A stretch of 5,997 bases of DNA from an uncultured Peptococcaceae bacterium. Lineage in GTDB: Bacteria; Bacillota; Desulfotomaculia; Desulfotomaculales; Desulfallaceae. The stretch covers positions 1 to 5,997 of the forward strand of contig CAJYBN010000172.1 in the NCBI GenBank assembly GCA_913064925.1, in the 5' to 3' direction. Each line of letters begins with the position of its first letter. Within the stretch, counting starts at the first letter, position 1. Of this stretch, positions 1-4,730 are shown piece by piece. Under the pieces are notes generated by a model. The model saw nothing but the letters and a program-made list of their open reading frames with translations, did not search any database and had not been told where the DNA came from. A program made the position numbers and the translations under genes.

Positions 1-157
1 GCACCACCCGAGCGTGCGGCAAATCCCCGTCGCCGGCACGGTAAGTCAAAAAAAGCGTTTCCCAGCCATATTTCAACAGTTCCCTGGCGACCCTGGCCAG
101 GTAAGGAGATTTGCCGCCGGGAAGAGATATTTCCTCGGTAAATTGCAGCAGTTTCAA
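1..157 (-). CDS. Glycosyltransferase, GT4-like, N-terminal fragment (runs off window start)
   Basis: The first 52 codons of a gene whose remainder lies beyond base 1. The peptide begins (M)KLLQFTEEISLPGG and continues KSPYLARVARELLKYGW, then ETLFLTYRAGDG. This is the usual opening of GT-B fold family 4 glycosyltransferases: a first beta strand, a Gly-Gly loop near residues 14-15, an amphipathic helix ending in a KYGWE-type turn, and a second strand (TLFLTY). The start must be TTG at 157: an in-frame TAA lies eight codons upstream at 179-181, with no ATG or GTG between. A purine-rich AAAGGA (169-174) sits 11 nt upstream. By family, the enzyme would move a sugar from a nucleotide donor to a growing glycan at the cytoplasmic membrane face; donor and acceptor cannot be told. 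It is preceded by its own promoter-like element (P2) and a long leader. Only the N-terminal half-domain is visible, so the family call is moderate. Confidence 0.6.
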   Translation of the reverse strand, partial: MKLLQFTEEISLPGGKSPYLARVARELLKYGWETLFLTYRAGDGDLPHARVV

Positions 158-190
158 AAGCTTACCAGTCCTTTCTCTTTAACTGAAAAA

Positions 191-226
191 CAAAAAAACA
201 CGGGCTATGGCAGTCATAATTTCCCG
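191..226 (-). terminator. Terminator-like hairpin in the GT4 leader (possible attenuator)
   Basis: Read on the minus strand, CGGG (226-223) pairs with CCCG (204-201). An inner TATG (218-215) pairs with CATA (209-206) around a five-base loop. The 3' arm is followed by TG and seven T residues (198-192), then more T-rich sequence. The stem is interrupted by a 4-nt versus 1-nt internal loop, so it is weaker than a classical intrinsic terminator. It lies between promoter P2 and the TTG start of the GT4-like gene, so termination here would act as attenuation of that gene. Confidence 0.4.
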
Positions 227-261
227 CATTTAAGACATGCTCCGCCCCTCCCTTTAATTTT

Positions 262-325
262 GTAAGCATTTGCAGGGCGACAACCTGAAGGCGTATCCGG
301 CGCAGCGGGTCGCATGGCTGCTTAC
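262..325 (-). other. Structured leader segment closed by a 7-bp perfect inverted repeat
   Basis: On the minus strand GTAAGCA (325-319) is perfectly complementary to TGCTTAC (268-262), enclosing 50 nt. Inside, GCGAC (313-309) can pair with GTCGC (281-277). A competing hairpin, GCAGC (321-317) with GCTGC (306-302), shares bases 319-321 with the outer stem, so the two folds exclude each other. The segment lies at the start of the predicted transcript from P2. It matches no riboswitch class I recognise. The pairings are seen; their function as an RNA element is inferred. Confidence 0.35.
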
Positions 326-338
326 CGCGCAACACCAA

Positions 339-370
339 TTTATAGCATATTATGAAGGCCCGGGTTTTTC
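339..370 (-). promoter_or_regulatory. Promoter-like element P2 upstream of the GT4-like gene
   Basis: The minus strand reads TCATAATATGCTATAAA (355-339), an extended -10 (TGC then TATAAA, 344-339). The hexamer GAAAAA (370-365) lies 20 nt upstream of TATAAA. There is no good TTGACA at normal spacing, so it would rely on the extended -10 or an activator. A start near 332 would give a leader of about 175 nt before the TTG at 157. Sixteen of 17 bases of the core match P1 near 2049, with the same hexamer at the same distance. Confidence 0.5.
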
Positions 371-385
371 TGTTACATGCCGGGC
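358..385 (-). other. Inverted repeat just after the GT2 stop codon, possibly a weak terminator
   Basis: GCCCGG (385-380) and CCGGGC (363-358) form a perfect 6-bp stem with a 16-nt loop, starting three bases after the glycosyltransferase stop at 389-391. No T-tract follows the 3' arm on the minus strand, so it is a poor intrinsic terminator. It overlaps the upstream part of promoter element P2, with the GAAAAA box in its loop, so it could instead be an operator-like site or a transcript 3'-end stabiliser. Confidence 0.25.
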
Positions 386-388
386 TTG

Positions 389-1375
389 TTAACGAAACTT
401 TAAGCCGCAAAGCCGCCTGATTTTGCGCACACCATGGCGCAAGACGTCCTGCCAGCTCACCGGCAAAAAGCTTATGGCCAAGCTGGCCCAGGCCCGCGCG
501 TAAAAAAAATTCAAGCCGATAGCCCGGTAAAAGTCGGCCCTGGCCTCCCGGTTATCCCCGCCATTTTCCAGCCGGGCCAGCCCCCGGCTGGCATAATTTG
601 TACACAAAATGGCGATTCTTTCCCGCTCCAGGCGCCGGTTTCCAAACTTTCTTGATTCGTAAATTTTAATCACATCCTGCGCCATACGCAGGCGGTCATT
701 GCTTCCCATCTGGCCGTGGCAGCGGTACCGGGCTAGCGGCCGGGCGATCCAGTAACCCCACCAGCCCGCTTCTCCAATGCGCATGTACATATCCCAGTCC
801 ATGCAGATCACGTTTTCAAACGGTCCTACCTGCCGGTAACACTGGCGCCTGATCAGTGAAGCCATAAAGCCGATGCCGCAGGGGTTCAGCACCACAAACT
901 CCAGGAAATTTTTCCTGGGTCCTTCGGCGCACGTTACCGCGGGGTTCAGCCTTCGCTTCCCGGCATGGCGCCGGCTGACCAGGGCAAAGGGCTTTCCGCC
1001 CGCGTCCATTAGCTGTATATCGCATCCCACCACGCCTACGCGGGGGTGGTGGTCAAGCACTTCCACCGTCCGGGCCAGAAAATCCGGCAGCCACAGGTCA
1101 TCATCGCAAACAAAGGCGATATATTCTCCCCGCGCCAGCTCCAGGCAGCGGTTATAGTTAGGTGCCATGCCGATATTGACGGGATTCCTGTAATAACGGA
1201 CGCGGGAATCGTTAAATGAAGCCGCCACTTCGCCAGTGTTATCCGTGGAGGCATTGTCGGAAATAATCAACTCAAAGTCCCCGTAAGTCTGCGCCAGTAC
1301 GCTGGCCATGGCCTCCGCCAGGTACCCGGCGCGGTTAAAAGTGGGGATGCAAACGCTGACCCTGGGCGTGCTCAT
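389..1375 (-). CDS. Family 2 glycosyltransferase
   Basis: A 328-aa GT-A fold inverting glycosyltransferase. From the start at 1375 the protein opens MSTPRVSVCIPTFNRAGYLA, the canonical GT2 first strand. SDNASTDNT (39-47) is the nucleotide-contacting loop. CDDDLW (90-95) carries the metal/UDP-binding DXD motif. MDWDMYMRI (192-200) sits where the acceptor-side catalytic acid is expected. The C-terminal 70 residues (YASRGLARLE, DFYRAIGLNFFYARAW) are helical and TPR-like. No transmembrane pair is evident, so it is probably a cytosolic or peripheral enzyme adding one sugar to a lipid- or protein-linked glycan. A GTG at 1402 would add nine residues but has no ribosome site; AGGGGTGG (1393-1386) lies 10 nt before the ATG at 1375. 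It follows the helix-turn-helix gene by 28 nt and is probably co-transcribed from P1. Donor and acceptor are unknown. Confidence 0.88.
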   Translation of the reverse strand: MSTPRVSVCIPTFNRAGYLAEAMASVLAQTYGDFELIISDNASTDNTGEVAASFNDSRVRYYRNPVNIGMAPNYNRCLELARGEYIAFVCDDDLWLPDFLARTVEVLDHHPRVGVVGCDIQLMDAGGKPFALVSRRHAGKRRLNPAVTCAEGPRKNFLEFVVLNPCGIGFMASLIRRQCYRQVGPFENVICMDWDMYMRIGEAGWWGYWIARPLARYRCHGQMGSNDRLRMAQDVIKIYESRKFGNRRLERERIAILCTNYASRGLARLENGGDNREARADFYRAIGLNFFYARAWASLAISFLPVSWQDVLRHGVRKIRRLCGLKFR

Positions 1376-1403
1376 CGATGCCGAACCACCCCTGCCGCTC
1401 ACC

Positions 1404-2027
1404 TTATTGTTGCCCGGAGCAGCACAATTCCCTCTTGAGCCCCTCCAGTTCCTCCTTGCTCATAACAAACAGGCTGCTGCCGTCATCCCAGTGGGTCACC
1501 ACGGGGTAAATTTTCTTTTGTTTGAGATACGGGGCAGCTATTTTTTTCTGGTAACGATCCAATTTAACCACCACCCGGTTGTTTTGCCCTGCCTTGCCGG
1601 CTGCAGACAATATTTTTATTTTTTTTATTATAAATGTATTACTGTTCTTGCCCTCACCGGTGCAAGCTAGGCGCAAGGCGTCTTCCCGGGGCAACACTTC
1701 GTCAGAGCCGTACTTTTTGCGCATTAGGCTGAAAAAACCGGGGTCGGTGCAGATTTTCCTTTTCAACTCCTCCGCCGGCGAAACGAGCTGGTTTTCGTTT
1801 AGAATACGCCCGGCCTCCGGCCCGTTTTGGCCAACACTTTCCCTGAACCGGGCTTTTTTGCGAATCCGGCACAGCTGGCTGGTAACTTGGCTGATCTTAA
1901 TGCCCAGCCTTTGCGCAATTTGGTTATACCGGATACCCTCCCGCGCCATTTGATAAATCAATCTCTGCTGGGAACTTAATAATTCGATGTCTATTTCAGG
2001 CAGTTCCCCTGGCTTGCGTCCCGGCAT
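1404..2027 (-). CDS. Helix-turn-helix DNA-binding protein of unrecognised family
   Basis: A 207-aa protein starting at ATG 2027, with a strong AGGAGG (2038-2033) 5 nt upstream. Residues 17-60 read LLSSQQRLIYQMAREGIRYN then QIAQRLGIKISQVTSQLCRI, ending in RKKAR. This is a helix-turn-helix of the sigma-70 region 4 / LuxR (GerE) type: an initial helix, the EIA-like YNQIAQRLGI turn, and a recognition helix SQVTSQLCRIRKKA. The remaining 145 residues are basic and contain no domain I recognise. They include a KK-rich stretch (FIIKKIKIL, 132-140), RVVVKLDRYQKK (151-162) and a C-terminal amphipathic helix (MSKEELEGLKREL). No receiver, ligand-binding or sigma region 2 domain is visible, so it is neither a response regulator nor a full sigma factor. 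It has its own promoter (P1) and sits directly before a glycosyltransferase, which suggests a local regulator of glycan genes, possibly autoregulated. That role is inference. Confidence 0.7.
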   Translation of the reverse strand: MPGRKPGELPEIDIELLSSQQRLIYQMAREGIRYNQIAQRLGIKISQVTSQLCRIRKKARFRESVGQNGPEAGRILNENQLVSPAEELKRKICTDPGFFSLMRKKYGSDEVLPREDALRLACTGEGKNSNTFIIKKIKILSAAGKAGQNNRVVVKLDRYQKKIAAPYLKQKKIYPVVTHWDDGSSLFVMSKEELEGLKRELCCSGQQ

Positions 2028-2048
2028 ATGACCCTCCTGAACAGGAAT

Positions 2049-2080
2049 TTTATAGCATACTATGATAGCTAAACTTTTTC
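2049..2080 (-). promoter_or_regulatory. Promoter-like element P1 upstream of the helix-turn-helix gene
   Basis: The minus strand reads TCATAGTATGCTATAAA (2065-2049), an extended -10 (TGC then TATAAA, 2054-2049). GAAAAA (2080-2075) lies 20 nt upstream. A start near 2042 gives a leader of about 15 nt that still contains the AGGAGG at 2038-2033. No consensus -35 is present at 17 nt (AAAGTT). The core holds the imperfect palindrome ATAG-TATG-CTAT, which could also be an operator. It is a near twin of P2 at 339-370. Confidence 0.55.
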
Positions 2081-2087
2081 CGTTACT

Positions 2088-2106
2088 GCACGGTCACTTG
2101 CCGTGC
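2088..2106 (-). other. Perfect hairpin between the epimerase gene and P1
   Basis: GCACGG (2106-2101 on the minus strand) pairs perfectly with CCGTGC (2093-2088) across a 7-nt loop, starting eight bases after the epimerase stop codon (2115-2117). No T-tract follows on the minus strand, so it is not a standard intrinsic terminator; it could be a Rho-independent site of poor quality, an mRNA 3'-end stabiliser, or an operator upstream of P1. A near-direct repeat CGGTCACYTG (2091-2100 and 2112-2121, plus strand) overlaps it with a 21-bp period. Confidence 0.35.
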
Positions 2107-2114
2107 CCATCCGG

Positions 2115-2576
2115 TCACCTGTTTTTTGTTTGCCAGTCGAAGCCGATGGATGGGTCATCCCAGGGGATTCTTTTTTCATCGGGGGCCTTTTGATTATAAG
2201 ATCTGGTGGTGAAGTAAATGATCACGGCGGGCCGGTGGCCCAGCACCCTGTACCCGTGGGCCACCAGGCGGGGAATAAACAGCAGAATGGGGTTGTCTTC
2301 CCCCATGTAAAACACGTTGGTTTCTCCCCTGGTCCTTGACCCCTCTCGCAAATCGTACAGCACCACTTGGGCGTTGCCTACGGGAAAAAACCACAAATCA
2401 TCCTGCAACTCGTGGTAATGAAAAGCTTTAATCACCCCCGGGTATGTTTTGGACATGGAAGCCTGACCGAAACGGGACAACAAATTATCATCATCCCTTA
2501 ATATCTCCATGAAAAATCCCCGGTCGTCACAATGCCTGGTAAGTTTTTTCACCCGGACTCCTTCAATCACTTTCAT
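2115..2576 (-). CDS. rfbC: dTDP-4-dehydrorhamnose 3,5-epimerase family protein (short RmlC-type cupin)
   Basis: A 153-aa cupin of the RmlC family, shorter than the usual 175-190 aa. It starts at ATG 2576 (MKVIEGVRVKKLTRHCDDRG); a longer reading to 2753 would only translate the shadow of rfbB. DDRGFFMEI (17-25) matches the RmlC opening. H53 in KAFHYH aligns with the catalytic histidine of the RGLHYQ motif, H107 in IPRLVAHGY with the IPxGFAHGF histidine, and Y121 in VIIYFTT with the active-site tyrosine. YNQKAPDEKRIPWDD (127-141) matches the YNPxxxxGIxWND block. The RG before the catalytic histidine is KA, and the QxKLV strand reads QDDLWFF, so substrate may differ from classical RmlC. The family acts on dTDP-4-keto-6-deoxyglucose in the cytosol. 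The gene overlaps the end of rfbB by 14 nt, so it is co-transcribed and likely coupled. The symbol is by family only; another dTDP-keto-sugar epimerase or isomerase is possible. Confidence 0.75.
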   Translation of the reverse strand: MKVIEGVRVKKLTRHCDDRGFFMEILRDDDNLLSRFGQASMSKTYPGVIKAFHYHELQDDLWFFPVGNAQVVLYDLREGSRTRGETNVFYMGEDNPILLFIPRLVAHGYRVLGHRPAVIIYFTTRSYNQKAPDEKRIPWDDPSIGFDWQTKNR

Positions 2577-3558
2577 CCCCCCCGGCGGTTCTGTGCTTGG
2601 CCCTAACCCACCAATCCCTGTACTCAAGATACCACTTGACGGTCTCCCTGATGCCCCGCTCAAAACTGTAACGAGGCTGCCAGCCCAGTTCCCTTTCAAT
2701 TTTACGGGTATCAATGGCATAGCGCCTGTCATGCCCCGGCCGGTCCGGAACATATTTAATCAAAGAGCGGGGCTTTTTAAGTATACTTAGTATCGTCAGG
2801 GTAATTTCCAAGTTGGTCTTTTGACAATTTCCGCCAATGTTGTATATCTCTCCGTTTTTTCCCCGGTGTAAAACCAGGTCGACAGCCCGGCAATGGTCGT
2901 AAACATGAATCCAATCTCTTACGTTTAACCCGTCTCCGTACAAAGGTAGTTCTCTATCTTGCAAAGCGTTGGTTATGAACAACGGTATGAGTTTTTCGGG
3001 AAACTGATAAGGGCCGTAGTTATTAGAGCAGCGGGTGATATTAACGGGCAACCCGTAAGTCTTGTGATAAGCCCGTACCAGCAAGTCAGCCCCCGCCTTG
3101 CTGGCCGAATAAGGGCTGTTTGGAGCAAGGGGAGTGTCTTCGGTAAAAAAATCGTTTTCATCTAGCGAGCCATAGACTTCATCAGTGGAAATCTGCAAGT
3201 ATTTTTCCACTTTATGCTTTCTGGCGGCTTCCAGCAAAACCTGTGTGCCCAGCACGTTGGTACACAAAAACAGGCTCGGGTCTTGAATGCTGCGGTCCAC
3301 ATGAGACTCGGCAGCGAAATTCACAATATAATTAATCCCCTGCCCGACCAGGTTATCCACCAGTATTCTGTCGGCGATATCGCCGCGGACGAAAGTATAA
3401 CGGGGGTTGTTCTCCACGCTTTGCAAGTTTTTCAGGTTTCCCGCATATGTTAACTTGTCAAGATTAATTATCCGGTAGTCGGAATACTTATTTAACATGT
3501 AGCATATGAAATTACTGCCGATAAAACCGGCCCCTCCGGTAACAAGCACCTTTTTCAT
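2563..3558 (-). CDS. rfbB: dTDP-glucose 4,6-dehydratase
   Basis: A 331-aa extended short-chain dehydrogenase/reductase of full usual length. It converts dTDP-D-glucose to dTDP-4-keto-6-deoxy-D-glucose using bound NAD+, the second step of dTDP-rhamnose and related 6-deoxysugar synthesis in the cytosol. TGGAGFIGSNF (7-17) is the NAD-binding glycine loop. STDEVYG (124-130) contains the T-D-E catalytic set (T125, D126, E127), and YSASK (150-154) is the YxxxK motif. SNNYGPYQFPEKLIP (178-192) and NVRDWIHVYDH (212-222) are family signatures, followed by RPGHDRRYAIDTRKIERELG (273-292). The ATG at 3558 has GGGAG 8 nt upstream and follows the SH3-protein stop by 4 nt; the 3' end overlaps the epimerase start. 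RmlA and RmlD, needed to make and finish the sugar, are not in the window. Confidence 0.96.
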   Translation of the reverse strand: MKKVLVTGGAGFIGSNFICYMLNKYSDYRIINLDKLTYAGNLKNLQSVENNPRYTFVRGDIADRILVDNLVGQGINYIVNFAAESHVDRSIQDPSLFLCTNVLGTQVLLEAARKHKVEKYLQISTDEVYGSLDENDFFTEDTPLAPNSPYSASKAGADLLVRAYHKTYGLPVNITRCSNNYGPYQFPEKLIPLFITNALQDRELPLYGDGLNVRDWIHVYDHCRAVDLVLHRGKNGEIYNIGGNCQKTNLEITLTILSILKKPRSLIKYVPDRPGHDRRYAIDTRKIERELGWQPRYSFERGIRETVKWYLEYRDWWVRAKHRTAGGDESD

Positions 3559-3562
3559 GTCC

Positions 3563-4171
3563 TTATCTCCCGTTGTTTTTTCCAGTGCCGCTCCCCACCC
3601 GGTCGTCTTTTTTATGGTCGTTATTTTCGCCTCGCGAGTTTATGGGCAGTTCCACCAGGCAGTCGCACGGAACCCAACCGGCAAGACCGCCTTCAACTAC
3701 TATCACTTTAACCCAGCCTTCCACCGGCTGCTCTTCTTCCAGTAACACCAGCTGGCTAACGGCTAAGCCGTACAGCACATCCGCCTCCTCGCTCGGCTCC
3801 GCCCTTAACAATACACCCAGGGGATGAATTATTTTGGCCCACCTTTCTTCTTCGGGAACGATGTTTCTTTTTTTGCCGCCGTTTTTACTGCCGGCGGGAG
3901 GAGCCGCCCACCCATCTCCGGCGGTAGCGCTTCCGGCAGATGGGGAAGAGGAAAGTGTTTCCAGGGGCAGGAAAAGCGTCTCCTGCGCTGCGGGTATTTG
4001 AGAGGCGGGTTTTGCTATTACCATGCCGCACACCGCCCCCCACATAACTGAGCACCACAAAAAAAATTTAAATGAAAAGTTGCCCCGGCCGAACGTTTTT
4101 ACGACGAATAACACGCTGCTGGCCGCGGCAGCCAAAACCAATAACAGCGCTGCCCATACCCAGATGCCCAA
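3563..4171 (-). CDS. Small membrane protein with two N-terminal helices and a C-terminal SH3-like domain
   Basis: A 202-aa protein I cannot name. It starts GIWVWAALLLVLAAAASSVL, a transmembrane helix at about residues 2-25. A second hydrophobic segment (FKFFLWCSVMWGAVCGMVIA) spans 35-53. A Ser/Ala/Pro/Gly-rich linker (about 55-105) precedes a bacterial SH3-type domain (about 109-176): WAKIIHPLGVLLRAEPS, EEADVLYGLAVSQLVLLEEE, EGWVKVIVVEGGLAGWVP. The 'LRAEPS...GWVKV...GWVP' spacing is typical of SH3b. The polar tail is charged. A TTG at 4195 is possible, but AGGAGG at 4185-4180 lies 8 nt before the TTG at 4171, favouring 4171, one base after the gmhB stop. Topology is uncertain: two helices would place both ends on the same side. 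SH3b domains often bind cell-wall peptides, so a wall-linked or scaffold role for the glycan machinery is plausible but unproven. Confidence 0.72.
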   Translation of the reverse strand: MGIWVWAALLLVLAAAASSVLFVVKTFGRGNFSFKFFLWCSVMWGAVCGMVIAKPASQIPAAQETLFLPLETLSSSPSAGSATAGDGWAAPPAGSKNGGKKRNIVPEEERWAKIIHPLGVLLRAEPSEEADVLYGLAVSQLVLLEEEQPVEGWVKVIVVEGGLAGWVPCDCLVELPINSRGENNDHKKDDRVGSGTGKNNGR

Positions 4172-4172
4172 A

Positions 4173-4730
4173 TTACCACCCTCCTCGCTGTTCAAAGCAA
4201 ATAATCAACTTAACTGCATCCAGCAAACAGGGCACGACAAAAAACGAATCCAATCCATCCAAGGCCGGCTTAGATAACTGTTCTCGACCCAGGCCGGTCA
4301 GCACCAATATGGTTTGACATCCGGCGGTTTGGCCCGCTTGCAGGTCGGTGATATTGTCTCCCACCAGATAGCTTTCGCTCAGCTCCAACCCCAGGTCGGC
4401 AGCAGCTTGCAAAAGCAGGCCCGGTTTCGGCTTGCGGCAGGCGCACCCATCTTCCGGAGCATGGGTGCAATAGTAGGTATGAAGCCGTTTTGACAGGCCG
4501 ATTGTTTCTTTCATCCACCTGTCAATTTCCCTCAGCTGCCGCGCTTCCATCAAACCTTTACCCACCCCCGCCTGGTTTGACACCACCACAGGCTGCAGCC
4601 CGGCCGAAGCCAGCAGATTTACGGCCTCTATCGCGCCGGGTAAAAACTCGAACTGATGAATTTTCCTGACGTAGTCGTTTTTCAGGTTCCTGTTGATAAC
4701 CCCGTCACGATCAAGAAACACCGCCTTCAT
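4173..4730 (-). CDS. gmhB: D-glycero-D-manno-heptose 1,7-bisphosphate 7-phosphatase
   Basis: A 185-aa HAD-superfamily (HisB/GmhB-type) phosphatase of normal length that removes the 7-phosphate of D-glycero-D-manno-heptose 1,7-bisphosphate. FLDRDGVIN (5-13) carries the nucleophile D7 and general acid D9. VVSNQAGVGKG (49-59) is motif II with S51. CRKPKPG (98-104) has the motif III lysine, and VGDNITDL (123-130) has the motif IV acidic pair (D125, D129). CTHAPEDGCAC (88-98) supplies the Cys-His-Cys-Cys zinc site (C88, H90, C96, C98) diagnostic of this subfamily. The start is the ATG at 4730, with GGGAGG (4745-4740) 9 nt upstream; the longer reading to 4787 only shadows gmhA. It overlaps the end of gmhA by 20 nt, which fits translational coupling in a heptose operon. 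Anomer preference (alpha for GDP-heptose, beta for ADP-heptose) cannot be read directly; the GHMP kinase neighbour favours alpha. Confidence 0.93.
   Translation of the reverse strand: MKAVFLDRDGVINRNLKNDYVRKIHQFEFLPGAIEAVNLLASAGLQPVVVSNQAGVGKGLMEARQLREIDRWMKETIGLSKRLHTYYCTHAPEDGCACRKPKPGLLLQAAADLGLELSESYLVGDNITDLQAGQTAGCQTILVLTGLGREQLSKPALDGLDSFFVVPCLLDAVKLIICFEQRGGW

Noticed and set aside
262..325. c-di-GMP (GEMM) riboswitch, suggested by GCAGGGC-like sequence near an exopolysaccharide gene
   Set aside because: The resemblance is on the plus strand, opposite to the genes, and the conserved GACGCAAAGC block and tetraloop are absent.
258..392. Plus-strand open frame of about 44 codons antisense to the leader (contains ...YPAQRVAWLLTAQHQF...)
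   Set aside because: It has only a TTG start, no ribosome site and no recognisable family, and it runs through P2 and the inverted repeats on the other strand. Chance is the simplest explanation.
162..410. Minus-strand 82-codon frame spanning the gap after the GT2 gene
   Set aside because: It starts inside the GT2 gene, crosses P2 and the terminator-like hairpin, has no ribosome site and no family resemblance, and ends just before the better supported TTG gene.
1627..1655. Internal promoter with TATAAT (minus strand, 1632-1627) inside the helix-turn-helix gene
   Set aside because: No -35 resemblance at 16-18 nt upstream and no TG extension; TATAAT is expected by chance in such an AT-rich patch.
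2577..2753. N-terminal extension of the epimerase up to 2753
   Set aside because: The extra 59 residues are the out-of-frame shadow of rfbB and lack RmlC features; the family-like N-terminus begins at the ATG at 2576.
4172..4195. Upstream TTG at 4195 as start of the SH3-domain protein
   Set aside because: The AGGAGG at 4185-4180 lies inside this extension and is ideally spaced for the TTG at 4171, just after the gmhB stop.
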